NCBI RefSeq assembly: GCF_011043735.1
Contig: NZ_JAAKGV010000005.1
Location: 62,001 to 126,000, forward strand
Direction of reading: 5' to 3'
DNA length: 64,000 bases
Source: Methylobacterium sp. DB0501
Lineage (GTDB): Bacteria; Pseudomonadota; Alphaproteobacteria; Rhizobiales; Beijerinckiaceae
Shown here piece by piece: positions 26,833 to 35,447 of this stretch. The position numbers were made by a program, and so were the translations under genes. Each line of letters opens with the position of its first letter. The first letter of the stretch is position 1. Below the pieces are notes generated by a model. It was not told the origin of the DNA. It saw only the letters and a list, made by a program, of their open reading frames with translations, and made no database searches.

Positions 26833-27999
26833 TCAGTACGATTTCGGCAGATCGAGCACCCGCTCAGCCAGGAACGAGAGGATCAGCTGTTCGGTGACCG
26901 GGGCGATCCGGGTCAGGATCGATTCCCGGAACAGCCGCTCGACTTGGTATTCCCGGGCGTATCCCATGCCGCCATGGGTCATGACGGCCCGTGTCGCCGC
27001 GTCGAAGGCGGCGCGGCCGGCCAGGAACTTCGCCGCGTTGGCCTCGGCGCCGCAAGGGCGGCCGTTGTCGTAGAGCCAGCCGGCGCGCAAGACCATCCAG
27101 TAGGCGGATTCGAGATAGGTCCAGCTCTCGGCCAGCGGGTGCTGGATGCCCTGGTTCTGCCCGATCGGGCGGCCGAACACGACCCGCTCGCGGGCATAGG
27201 TCGCCGCCCGCCGCAGCGCGTCGCGGCCGACGCCGATCGCCTCGCTCGCCACCAGGATGCGCTCGGGGTTGAGGCTGTCGAGGATGTACTTGAAGCCCTG
27301 GCCCTCCTCGCCGATCCGATCCTCGTCCGGCACGAACAGGTCGTCGATGAACACGGCGTTCGAGTCGACGGCGTTGCGGCCCATCTTGTGGATGCGGCGC
27401 ACCTCCACCTTGGTCCGGTCGAGGTCGGTGTAGAACAGGGTCATGCCGTCGGTCGGGCGCTTGCACTCCTTCTTCGGCGTGGTGCGGGTGAGCAGCAGGA
27501 TCTTGTCGGCGACCTGCCCGGTCGAGGTCCACATCTTGCGGCCCTTGACCCGGTAGCCGGCATCGGTGCGCGCCGCGAAGGTCTTGATGCTGGTGGTGTC
27601 GAGGCCGGCATCGGGCTCGGTGACCCCGAAGCAGGCCTTCTGCTCGCCCTTGATCAGCGGCACGAGCCAGCGTGCCTTCTGCTCCGGCGTGCCGTGCACG
27701 ACGATCGCGTGCGGGCCGAACATGTTGATGTGGATGGCGGACGCCGCCGAGTAGCCGCCGTTGCTCGAGGTCGCGGCGTGCATCATGACGGCGGCGTCGG
27801 TGACGCCGAGGCCGGACCCGCCGAGCTCCTCCGGCATCGTGATCCCGAGCCAGCCGCCCGCTGCCATCGCCTGGTAGTACTCGTGCGGGAAGCGCGCCTT
27901 CTCCTCGCATTCGGTCCAGTACGCGTCGTCGAAGGCCGCGCAGACCTTCCGCACGCCCTCGTCGATGGCGACCTGCTGCTCGGTGAGCTGGAAATCCAT
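26833..27999 (-). CDS. Acyl-CoA dehydrogenase family protein
   Basis: A 388-residue flavoprotein of the acyl-CoA dehydrogenase fold: N-terminal helices, FAD/substrate loop CFGVTEPDAGLDTTS, middle beta domain and C-terminal four-helix bundle (RVVFGRPIGQNQGIQ; GGMGYAREYQVERLFRES). The usual catalytic Glu of the YEGT-type motif near the C-terminus is absent (local sequence RIAPVTEQ). A glutamate in NPERILVA of helix G could serve instead, as in isovaleryl-CoA dehydrogenase. Start at 27999 has GGGAGGA upstream. Divergent from the reductase gene, sharing operator-like site B. Acts on an unknown acyl-CoA. Confidence 0.88.
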   Translation of the reverse strand: MDFQLTEQQVAIDEGVRKVCAAFDDAYWTECEEKARFPHEYYQAMAAGGWLGITMPEELGGSGLGVTDAAVMMHAATSSNGGYSAASAIHINMFGPHAIVVHGTPEQKARWLVPLIKGEQKACFGVTEPDAGLDTTSIKTFAARTDAGYRVKGRKMWTSTGQVADKILLLTRTTPKKECKRPTDGMTLFYTDLDRTKVEVRRIHKMGRNAVDSNAVFIDDLFVPDEDRIGEEGQGFKYILDSLNPERILVASEAIGVGRDALRRAATYARERVVFGRPIGQNQGIQHPLAESWTYLESAYWMVLRAGWLYDNGRPCGAEANAAKFLAGRAAFDAATRAVMTHGGMGYAREYQVERLFRESILTRIAPVTEQLILSFLAERVLDLPKSY

Positions 28000-28097
28000 G
28001 CGGTCCTCCCCCGGCCATCGCGGCGACCAAGGATCGTGCGTGGCGCCGTCGTGGGTCGGCGAGGCACCGGCGAGGTGAGACACCGACGTTAATATAT

Positions 28098-28110
28098 GCT
28101 AGCGTACTAT
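28098..28110 (-). promoter_or_regulatory. Candidate MarR operator, site B (divergent promoter)
   Basis: Reads ATAGTACGCTAGC on the minus strand. It overlaps a perfect dyad AGCGTA-CTA-TACGCT (28101-28115). Lies 99 bases upstream of the acyl-CoA dehydrogenase start and 61 bases upstream of the reductase start. Confidence 0.6.
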
Positions 28111-28170
28111 ACGCTTTCGTAGTTTAAGGCAAACACGAAACCGCCGCCGGAGCGGTCCAAGGAGACGCCG

Positions 28171-29205
28171 ATGACGCCGACCGCGATTCCCGCCTATGGA
28201 CTGCCCGCGCGCAACCGCCGAGTGCTCCTCGCGCGCCGTCCCGCCGGCATTCCGCAACCGGAGGATTTCAGCCTCGATGCGGTCGCCGTCCCGGAACCGG
28301 AGCCCGGTCAGATCCTGGTGCGCAACATCTACCTGTCGGTCGATCCGGCCCAGCGCGGCTGGGCGAGCGCCGAGGCGAACTACTCGCAGCCGGTGCCGCT
28401 CGGGGCGCCGATGCGGGCGCTCGCCGTCGGCCGCGTCCTGCGCTCGCGGGCCGAGGGCGTCCGCGAGGGCGAGTTCCTGTACGGCTGGTTCGGCTGGCAG
28501 GATTACGCCGTCGTCGCTCCGCAGGCGATCGTCCGCCGGGCGGCCGAGGCGGTGCCGCTCTCGGCCCATGCGGGGCTCCTCGGCATCAACGGGCTGACCG
28601 CCTACATCGCGCTGACCGAGCTCGGGCGGCCGGCGGCGGGCGACACCGTGCTGATCTCGACGGCCGGCGGGGCGGTCGGCGCCTTCGTCGGCCAGATCGC
28701 CCGCAACCTCGGCTGCCGGCCCCTCGGCCTGACGGGCGACGACGCCAAGGTCGACCTCTGCCGGTCGCGCTACGGCTACGCGGAGGCCTGGAACTACAAG
28801 ACGACCGATTGGGCCGCGCAACTCGATGGCGCGGCGCCGGGCGGGGTCGATGTGTACTTCGACAATGTCGGCGGCGTCATCCTCGACACGACGCTGCGCC
28901 GCATGGCGGCGGGGGGCCGCGTGGTCCAGTGCGGCACCGCCTCGGTCGCGAGCTGGAACCCGCCGCCGACGGGCCCGCGCAACGAGCGCGAGATCCTGAC
29001 CCGGCGCCTCGTCTGGAGCGGCTTCGTGATCTTCGATCACGCCGCCCGCTTCGCCGCCGCGAGCGCGACCCTGGCCGCCTGGTACGGTGACGACCGCCTG
29101 ACCTACGACGAGGACATCGCCGAAGGGATCGAGCAGGCGCCCGATGCGATCAGGGCGCTCTACGCCGGCGAGAATCGCGGCAAGACGCTGATCTACGTCG
29201 GCTGA
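28171..29205 (+). CDS. Zinc-independent medium-chain reductase (MDR, CurA/leukotriene B4 dehydrogenase-like)
   Basis: A 344-residue NADP-dependent oxidoreductase of the double-bond reductase subgroup. Typical signs: NIYLSVDPAQRGW near residue 50, GLTAYIALTELG near 140, NADP loop STAGGAVGAFVGQIA, and DVYFDNVGG near 230. It has no zinc-ligand cysteines. It likely reduces an alpha,beta-unsaturated carbonyl. The ATG at 28171 follows AAGGAG. Divergent from the acyl-CoA dehydrogenase with a shared candidate MarR site, so probably part of the same route. Confidence 0.88.
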   Translation: MTPTAIPAYGLPARNRRVLLARRPAGIPQPEDFSLDAVAVPEPEPGQILVRNIYLSVDPAQRGWASAEANYSQPVPLGAPMRALAVGRVLRSRAEGVREGEFLYGWFGWQDYAVVAPQAIVRRAAEAVPLSAHAGLLGINGLTAYIALTELGRPAAGDTVLISTAGGAVGAFVGQIARNLGCRPLGLTGDDAKVDLCRSRYGYAEAWNYKTTDWAAQLDGAAPGGVDVYFDNVGGVILDTTLRRMAAGGRVVQCGTASVASWNPPPTGPRNEREILTRRLVWSGFVIFDHAARFAAASATLAAWYGDDRLTYDEDIAEGIEQAPDAIRALYAGENRGKTLIYVG

Positions 29206-29337
29206 TCCCGATCTCGGACGCGGTGCGGCGGCGCAGGGACGACGACCGTCACGAGCGGTCGGGTCGGTCGCCGTCAGGGCTGCGAGCACCGTCATGAGGC
29301 GCCTCGTCGTTTCCTCCTGTCGCCCTCTTCGGCAGCG

Positions 29338-30270
29338 TCAGAAGCCGACGTTGCTGCGGCCCTTGGTATCCAGCATCACCCGGGCCTCGTCGGGCGTTGC
29401 GATCTCGAGCGACAGCTCCTCGAGGATGCGGCGGATCTTGCGGACGCCGTCGGCGTTCGACGTCGCGAGCTGGCCGCGGCCGAGATACAGGTTGTCCTCG
29501 AGGCCGACGCGAACGTTGCCGCCCAGGATCGCCGACATCGTCACGAGCGGAAACTGGTGACGCCCGGCGCCGAGTACCGAGAGATAATAGTCGTTCCCGA
29601 ACAGCCGGTCGGCCGTCGCCTTCATGTGCATCAGGTTCTCGGGCTCCGGGCCGATCCCGCCGAGGATGCCGAAGATGCACTGGATGAAGAAGGGCGGCCT
29701 CACCAGGCCGCGCGAGACGCAATGCGCGAGGTTGTAGAGGTGTCCGACGTCGTAGCATTCGAACTCGAAGCGCGTGCCGTGCTCGCCCAACTCGCGCATG
29801 CCGCGCTCGATCTGGTCGAAGGTGTTCGACAGGATGAAGCCGGTGGTGGAGGCGAGGTAGGGCTGCTCCCACGCGTGCCTGAAGGCGCCGATGCGCGTGC
29901 CCGCGCCCGAGATGTTGAAGTTGAACGAGCCCATGTTCATCGAGGCGATCTCGGGCTTGGCCCAGTTCGCGGCGGCGAGGCGCTCGTCCATGCTCATGCC
30001 GAGACCGGCGCCCGTCGTGATGTTGACGATGCCGTCGCAGCGCTCGGCGATCCGCGGCAGGAACTGGCGATAGACCGCCGTGTCCTGGGTCGGCTTGCCG
30101 GTCTCCGGCACGCGGGCATGCAGGTGAACGATGGCGGCACCCGCCTCCACCGCCCCCACCGCCTGGTCGGCGATCTCGTCCGGCGTGACGGGCAGATGAG
30201 GCGACATCGACGGCGTGTGGATCGATCCCGTGACGGCGCAGGAAATGATGACCTTGTCGGCGCGTCGCAT
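29338..30270 (-). CDS. BKACE family beta-keto acid cleavage enzyme (DUF849)
   Basis: A 310-residue zinc-dependent TIM-barrel enzyme. The metal motif HLHAR (near residues 49-53) and the active-site NITTGAGLG near 83 are clear, with ISCAVTGSIHTPSMSPHLP at the start. BKACE enzymes condense a beta-keto acid with acetyl-CoA, giving acetoacetate and a new acyl-CoA. Last gene of a four-gene operon (MaoC, CitE-like, CoA-transferase, BKACE), 18 bases after the transferase gene. Substrate specificity in this family depends on few pocket residues and is not predictable here. Confidence 0.9.
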   Translation of the reverse strand: MRRADKVIISCAVTGSIHTPSMSPHLPVTPDEIADQAVGAVEAGAAIVHLHARVPETGKPTQDTAVYRQFLPRIAERCDGIVNITTGAGLGMSMDERLAAANWAKPEIASMNMGSFNFNISGAGTRIGAFRHAWEQPYLASTTGFILSNTFDQIERGMRELGEHGTRFEFECYDVGHLYNLAHCVSRGLVRPPFFIQCIFGILGGIGPEPENLMHMKATADRLFGNDYYLSVLGAGRHQFPLVTMSAILGGNVRVGLEDNLYLGRGQLATSNADGVRKIRRILEELSLEIATPDEARVMLDTKGRSNVGF

Positions 30271-30288
30271 GCCCGTTTCTCCCGTTTC

Positions 30289-31545
30289 CTACAGCCGGTC
30301 CCGGATCGCGTGCCAGGCCGTCAGCAGGTCGGCCCGGAATGCCGGGGCGGCGATCGCGATCAGCGCCTCGGCCCGCTCGTGCACGCTGCGTCCGCGCAGG
30401 TCGGCAAGCCCGTGCTCGGTGACCACAACGTCCACCGCGTGCCGCGGCAGGGAGGCGATCCCGTCCTCCAGGCGCGGCACGATCCGTGATCGCGGCTCCC
30501 GGCCGAAGGAGGCGGGCAGGGCGACGACGCTGATCCCGCCGCGCGACAGGCGCGCGCCCAGGGCAAAATCCGCCGCGCCGCCGACGCCGCTCACCGCCCG
30601 GCCCTGCGCGTGTTCGAGGTTGGCCTGGCCGAACAGGTCGACGGACAGCGCCGAGTTCACGGCGACGAATCGGTCGAGGGCGGCGAGCCGGCGCAGGTCG
30701 TGCGTGATCTCGCAGCCCGCCACCGTGAAGCCCGCCCGGCCCTCGAGGGCGCGGTAGAGGGCGGCGCTGCCGACCCAGACGCAGCTCGTATGCGCGAAAT
30801 CCGGGTCGAGGGCGCCGGCTTCCGCCAGCGCTAGCGCCCCGTCGCTCAGCATGCCCGAGTGCAGGCGCAAGGCCCGCCGGTCGTGCAGGAGGCCGAACAG
30901 CGCCTCCGGCACCTTGCCGAGGCCGGCCTGGAGCGCTGTCCCGTCCTCGACCAGGGTGGCGACGGCGGCAGCGATCGTGGCCGCCTCCCGGCTCTCCGTG
31001 CCGACGTCGTAGATCGGCAGCGGCGTGCCGGCTTCCGTCACGAGATCGAACGCGTCGAGGGCGACCGAGGCCGCGCCCGGGATCGCCGGCATCATGGGAT
31101 TGAGGACGGCGAAGCGGCGCCGACTGCGCGCCAGCGCGAGCGGCGTGAACTCGACCGCGGCGCCGAGCGAGCAGCGGCCGGCGGCGTCGGGCGGCGCGAC
31201 CTGAACCAGGCAAGCATCGAAAGGCTCGGCCGTGGCGAGGTGGTCGACGAAGCCGGAGAAGGGCAGGGGCAGGTGACGGAAGCGGCCCTCTCCTTGAGCG
31301 GCCCGGAAGGCCGGCTGCATGAACAGCCCGGTGACCGTGGCGCTCGCCGCGACGTCGTCGGGCCCGAACCGATTGATGCCCGGCACGGCGGTCGTGACGA
31401 CGTCGAGGCCGGGCAACCGCTCGGGGTCCCGCGCCAGGGCATCGAGGACCGCGCGGGGCTCGCCGGTCGAGCCGGGGACGTAGAGCCGGCTCCCCGGCGC
31501 GATCGACGCCAGGACGGCGTCGGCGGAGACCGTCCGGGGGGTCAT
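30289..31545 (-). CDS. Acetyl-CoA hydrolase/CoA-transferase family protein (Ict/RipA-like)
   Basis: A 418-residue family I CoA-transferase of the Cat1/4-hydroxybutyrate group. Where the clostridial enzymes carry the catalytic Glu in HSEM, this protein has HSGM; a glutamate sits in the N-terminal GSTGEP segment. As I recall, itaconate CoA-transferase and RipA also lack the usual Glu, so this may be that subtype rather than a dead enzyme. It lies with a CitE-like lyase and a MaoC hydratase, the three enzyme types of itaconate degradation (Ict, Ich, Ccl). Itaconate or another C5 or branched acid is possible; not certain. Confidence 0.8.
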   Translation of the reverse strand: MTPRTVSADAVLASIAPGSRLYVPGSTGEPRAVLDALARDPERLPGLDVVTTAVPGINRFGPDDVAASATVTGLFMQPAFRAAQGEGRFRHLPLPFSGFVDHLATAEPFDACLVQVAPPDAAGRCSLGAAVEFTPLALARSRRRFAVLNPMMPAIPGAASVALDAFDLVTEAGTPLPIYDVGTESREAATIAAAVATLVEDGTALQAGLGKVPEALFGLLHDRRALRLHSGMLSDGALALAEAGALDPDFAHTSCVWVGSAALYRALEGRAGFTVAGCEITHDLRRLAALDRFVAVNSALSVDLFGQANLEHAQGRAVSGVGGAADFALGARLSRGGISVVALPASFGREPRSRIVPRLEDGIASLPRHAVDVVVTEHGLADLRGRSVHERAEALIAIAAPAFRADLLTAWHAIRDRL

Positions 31546-31569
31546 ACGAACCTCTCGGCCGTCTCGATG

Positions 31570-32448
31570 TCAGCTTGCATGGCTCTCGTGCCGCTCCAGG
31601 ATGCGCCGGGCCTGCTTGAGGTGCGGGATGTCGAGCATCCGCCCGTCGAGGCCGACGGTGCCGGCCTCGGGCTCGGCCGCGAAGGCCGCGACGACCCGGC
31701 GGGCATGGGCGACCTCCTCGGGCGAGGGCGAGAAGGCGGCGTTGATCGCCGCGACCTGCGCCGGATGGATCGCGATCCGGCCCGAGAACCCCTCCCGCGC
31801 CGCCGCCTCGCTGTCCCGGCGCAGGCCGGCCTCGTCGCGGAAATCGGCGTAGAGCGTCTCCACCGCCTCGACGCCGGACGCCTTGGCGGCGAGCAGCATC
31901 AGGCTTCGCACCATCCGGTAGGTGAGCGCGAGGGTCCCGTCGGCGGTGCGGTTGGTGCTGGCGCCGACCGCGGTGCTCAGGTCCTCCGCCCCCCAGGTCA
32001 GGCCGTAGAGCCGCGGCAGGGCATGGTCGGCAAAGGCGCCGAGCCCGAAGGGCGCCCGCGCCGTCTCGGTGGCGACCGGCAGGATGCGCACGCCGCCCGG
32101 TTCCATGCCCTCCCGGCGCTCCAGCGCGTCGAGGCCGTGGCCGAGGCGGACGACGTCGCCGGGCCCGTCGATCTTCGGGAGCATGATCCCGTCGAGGCCG
32201 GGCCGCACGATGCCGGCGAGGTCGTCGAGCCCGCCCTCGTCGAGGGGGTTGATGCGCACGTAGAGCTTGGGCGCCCGTCCCGGGCGCGCGGCGAGGTAGG
32301 CGGCGACGAGGTCGCGGGCGAGCGCCTTGCGGGACGGGGCGACCGCGTCCTCGAGATCGAGGATCAGGGCGTCCGCGCCCGACCCGGCGCCCTTGCCGAG
32401 CTTCTTCTCGCTGTCGCCGGGGACGAAGAGGAGCGAGCGCAGGGTCAT
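31570..32448 (-). CDS. HpcH/HpaI-CitE family CoA ester lyase (citramalyl/malyl-CoA lyase-like)
   Basis: A 292-residue lyase of the CitE-like group. It opens [26 protein letters not shown] carries the magnesium-binding acidic residues, with LPKID near 100 and [10 protein letters not shown] near 230. These enzymes split beta-hydroxyacyl-CoA esters (citramalyl-CoA, malyl-CoA) to acetyl-CoA plus an oxo acid. Start ATG at 32448 overlaps the MaoC stop (ATGA). Next to a MaoC hydratase and a CoA-transferase, it fits hydration and cleavage of an unsaturated dicarboxyl-CoA. Confidence 0.88.
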   Translation of the reverse strand: MTLRSLLFVPGDSEKKLGKGAGSGADALILDLEDAVAPSRKALARDLVAAYLAARPGRAPKLYVRINPLDEGGLDDLAGIVRPGLDGIMLPKIDGPGDVVRLGHGLDALERREGMEPGGVRILPVATETARAPFGLGAFADHALPRLYGLTWGAEDLSTAVGASTNRTADGTLALTYRMVRSLMLLAAKASGVEAVETLYADFRDEAGLRRDSEAAAREGFSGRIAIHPAQVAAINAAFSPSPEEVAHARRVVAAFAAEPEAGTVGLDGRMLDIPHLKQARRILERHESHAS

Positions 32449-32909
32449 GCCGCGGGCCTCTTGAGCTGGAGGCCGGAACGCCGGCAATGCGCCACGAGCT
32501 CACCCTTCTGGTTGAAGGCGCGGTGCAGGAAGGTGACGATCCCCTGGTTCGGGCGCGACTTCGACTCGCGCAGCTCGACGACCTCGGTCTCCACCCGCAC
32601 CGTGTCGCCGTGGAACAGCGGCTTGGGGAAGCGCACCTCGTCCCAGCCGAGATTGGCCACCGCGGTGCCGAGCGTCGTGTCGCCGACCGAGATGCCGACC
32701 ATCAGCGCCAGGGTGAAGGCGCTGTTGACCAGCCGCTGGCCGTACTCGGTCTGCGTGCGGCAGTATTCCTCGTCGAGGTGGAGCAGGGCCGGATTGTGGG
32801 TGATCGCCGAGAACCAGACGTTGTCGGTCTCGGTGATGGTCCGCCGGATCGGATGCTGGAACACCTGGCCGACCGTGAGCTCGTCGAAATAGAGGCCCGG
32901 CACGCGCAC
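32445..32909 (-). CDS. MaoC family dehydratase (enoyl-CoA hydratase)
   Basis: A 154-residue single hot-dog domain. The hydratase Asp and His/Asn are visible in [19 protein letters not shown] (D29, H38, N39). First gene of the operon leading to lyase, CoA-transferase and BKACE. Expected to add water across a double bond of an acyl-CoA so that the lyase can cut the product. Single-domain length is normal for bacterial MaoC hydratases but shorter than the Ich proteins of itaconate pathways as I recall them, so I do not assign that symbol. Divergent from the APH gene, with site C between. Confidence 0.88.
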   Translation of the reverse strand: MRVPGLYFDELTVGQVFQHPIRRTITETDNVWFSAITHNPALLHLDEEYCRTQTEYGQRLVNSAFTLALMVGISVGDTTLGTAVANLGWDEVRFPKPLFHGDTVRVETEVVELRESKSRPNQGIVTFLHRAFNQKGELVAHCRRSGLQLKRPAA

Positions 32910-33001
32910 CCTCCCTTTGACCGTCGGTGCCGCCTTGCCGGCGGTCGCCCGTATGATGGATGCTCGACGGCACCCATCGGCAGCATATAATTCGCTTGCC
33001 G

Positions 33002-33014
33002 ATCGTACGCTAGC
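33002..33014 (+). promoter_or_regulatory. Candidate MarR operator, site C (divergent promoter)
   Basis: ATCGTACGCTAGC lies between the MaoC operon (starts 32909, minus) and the APH operon (starts 33106, plus). Similarity to site D extends over 28 bases (32989-33016 versus 42756-42783) with only 2 differences, which points to a conserved regulatory site. Confidence 0.65.
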
Positions 33015-33105
33015 TGTTTAATTTGAAGTGACGACGGCGGGCTCGATCCCGTCGCGCCGAAAGGACAGCGTCCCCGGCCGAACGGGACGCGAGGGAGGAA
33101 GCGGA

Positions 33106-34506
33106 ATGGGCGTGAGCGGCGCCTTGCCGAATCCGGACGTCGCCACGACGGGCGGCGACGCCGCCGAGGAAGCGGCCCTGTTCGCCTGGGTCGAGGCGGT
33201 GTGCGGCGGGCGCCTCTCGGCGGTGCACCGGACCTCGGGCGGCAATCGCGCCCGGTCCTGGGCGATCGATGTGGCGCGACCGGACGGGGCCGTCGCCGAG
33301 GTCTTCCTGCGCTACGCCCCGCCGCGCGCCCCGGGCGCCGAGCCCTACACGATCGCGCGCGAGGCCGAGGTCTATCGGGTGATCGCGGCAGCCGATCTTC
33401 GCGCGCCCCGCCTGATCGCCGCGCATCCGGACGGCAACGCCATCCTGACCGACCGCGCGCCCGGCATCGCCGAGTTCCGGCGCCTTACCGACGCGCAGGT
33501 GAAGCAGGCCATCGCCGCCGAGGTGATGGCCGACCTCGCGCGCCTGCACGCCCTCCCGGTCGGCGACCTGCGCCTGACGGGTGGGGGGGCGGGCGGCCGC
33601 ATCGCCGACCACGTACGGGCCGAACTGGCGATCTGGCGGGCGATGTACGCGGAAGCCGGGACGCGCGACGGCCTGATCGAGCTGGCGCTCGGTTGGCTCG
33701 ATGCGACCCTGCCCGATCCCGACGGCCCGGTCGCCCTCGTCCACGGCGATGCCGGGCCGGGCAACTTTCTGTTCGCCGACGGGCGCCTCACCGCCCTGAT
33801 CGACTGGGAGCTCGCGCATCTCGGCGACCCGATGGAGGACCTCGCCTGGTTCTCGATGCGCTGCGTGATGGAGCCGGTGCCGGACTTCGGCGAGAGCCTG
33901 CGGGATTACGCCCGGGCGGCCGGAGCGCCGATCGATCGGGCGCGGATCCTCTACCACCGGGTCTTCGTCTCGACCCGGGTCGTGATCATCCGCCACCGCG
34001 CGGTCACCGGCGAGCCGGCGAACGCCATCGTGTCGCGCGCCCTCAACCGCCGCCTCCTCGTCGAGGCGCTGGCGGAAGCAAGCGGCACGCCTCTCGACTG
34101 GACCCGGATCGAGTCCGTGCCCCCCACTCCGCGCTCCGCCCTGTTCGCGCAGGTCCTCGACGACCTGCGCGACGTGATCGTGCCGAGGAGCCGGGATTCC
34201 CAGGCCGTGGCGCGGGCGAAGAGCGCCGCCAAGGTGCTGAAGTACCTCGAGGCCTGGGACCGGGCGGGCGCCGACTTCGCCGGGCGCGAGCGCGCCGACC
34301 TCGAGGCCCTGCTCGGCCGCGCTGTCGCGGACGAGACCGCGGGCCAGCTCGCGCTCGCCGACGCGATCGCCTCCGGCCGCGTGTCGTTCGGGCGGGCGCT
34401 CGCCTTCTTCGCCGGCCAGGCCGCCCGCGAGGCGCATCTGGCGGCCGGCGCCTCCGGCGGCATCGCCACCCGCCACTACCCGGCGATCCGAGAAGGGAAC
34501 CGATGA
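33106..34506 (+). CDS. APH-type phosphotransferase (ACAD10/LvaA-like) with C-terminal helical domain
   Basis: A 466-residue aminoglycoside-phosphotransferase-fold kinase. Catalytic loop LVHGDAGPGNFLF (H213, D215, N220) and metal site LIDWELAHLG (D233) are intact. From about residue 345 a helical domain follows of the kind often attached to these kinases. Members found with acyl-CoA dehydrogenases (human ACAD10/11, Pseudomonas LvaA) phosphorylate 4-hydroxyacyl-CoAs so that phosphate can be eliminated. That role fits this acyl-CoA island but is inference. GGGAGGA precedes ATG 33106. First gene of the long operon. Confidence 0.85.
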   Translation: MGVSGALPNPDVATTGGDAAEEAALFAWVEAVCGGRLSAVHRTSGGNRARSWAIDVARPDGAVAEVFLRYAPPRAPGAEPYTIAREAEVYRVIAAADLRAPRLIAAHPDGNAILTDRAPGIAEFRRLTDAQVKQAIAAEVMADLARLHALPVGDLRLTGGGAGGRIADHVRAELAIWRAMYAEAGTRDGLIELALGWLDATLPDPDGPVALVHGDAGPGNFLFADGRLTALIDWELAHLGDPMEDLAWFSMRCVMEPVPDFGESLRDYARAAGAPIDRARILYHRVFVSTRVVIIRHRAVTGEPANAIVSRALNRRLLVEALAEASGTPLDWTRIESVPPTPRSALFAQVLDDLRDVIVPRSRDSQAVARAKSAAKVLKYLEAWDRAGADFAGRERADLEALLGRAVADETAGQLALADAIASGRVSFGRALAFFAGQAAREAHLAAGASGGIATRHYPAIREGNR

Positions 34507-35447
34507 GCACGAGCTTCGCGCCGCGGGACGACGACTTCCATTTCGCCGAGATGGGCGACCGCTGGTGGATGACCGAGACCAGCTGGTTCTCGTTCTGCAA
34601 CCCCGAGCAGAAGCTCGGCGGCTGGCTCTACACCATGGCGCGGCCGAACATCGGCACCGTCGCGGGCGGCGCCTGGGTGTGGGACGACACGGCCCACCTG
34701 CCCTGGGAGGTCCTGTACAACGCCAACTATACGGCGCTGCGCCTGCCCCGCGACCAGGACCTGTCCGATATCCGCCTGCCGACCGGCGTCTCGATCCGGG
34801 CGGTGGAGCGCACCCGGGTCTACGACCTCGGCTTCGAGGACGACCCGCATTGCCGGATGAGCCTGCGCTTCGAGGGCGTGATGGCGCCGCGGCCGTTGCG
34901 CAAGGCGGGTTCGCCCTTCGGGGGAGCGAGCCACTTCGACCAGTTCGGCCGCGTCACCGGCGAGGTGCGGCTCGGCGACCGGGTCGTGCCGATCGACTGC
35001 CTGGCGATGCGCGACCGCTCGTGGGGGCCGCGGCCGGAGCACCGGCCGAAGAGGAGCGCCTACGTCACCGGCGTCGCCTCGCCCCGCGACGCCTTCCTGG
35101 CGGTCACGCGCTGGGAGGACGAGCGTGAGGTGATCGCCTACGGCTTCATGATCCGCGACGGCGAGACCGCCGACCTCGTCTCGGGCATGCGGGAGGTCGA
35201 GCGCGACCCCGCCACCGGCTTCGTGACCCGCATCGGCATCACCGGCCAGGACGCGCTCGGGCGGCGGCTCGAGGCCGAGGGCACGCGGCTCTCGGGCCTC
35301 GTCATCAACCGGCACAGCTTCATCGATTCGAACGGGCTGATCGCCTGGTCGATCAACGGCCACGAGGGCCACGGCGAGGACCAGGACATGTGGCCGATCC
35401 ACGACTGGGCGGCGATGCGCCGGGCCGCGCGCGGGAGGACCGCATGA
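34503..35447 (+). CDS. DUF7064-like protein of unknown function
   Basis: A 314-residue protein rich in beta strands, with repeated aromatic and polar strand motifs (WWMTETSWFSFCNPEQKLGGW; CLAMRDRSWGPRP; GFMIRDGETADL). I recognise the pattern of the DUF7064/7065 proteins that accompany APH kinases in acyl-CoA catabolic clusters; the fold resembles AttH or carotenoid-hydratase lipocalin-like barrels. No catalytic assignment. It overlaps the kinase gene by 4 bases (ATGA) and the CaiB gene likewise, so all three are made together. Confidence 0.75.
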   Translation: MSTSFAPRDDDFHFAEMGDRWWMTETSWFSFCNPEQKLGGWLYTMARPNIGTVAGGAWVWDDTAHLPWEVLYNANYTALRLPRDQDLSDIRLPTGVSIRAVERTRVYDLGFEDDPHCRMSLRFEGVMAPRPLRKAGSPFGGASHFDQFGRVTGEVRLGDRVVPIDCLAMRDRSWGPRPEHRPKRSAYVTGVASPRDAFLAVTRWEDEREVIAYGFMIRDGETADLVSGMREVERDPATGFVTRIGITGQDALGRRLEAEGTRLSGLVINRHSFIDSNGLIAWSINGHEGHGEDQDMWPIHDWAAMRRAARGRTA

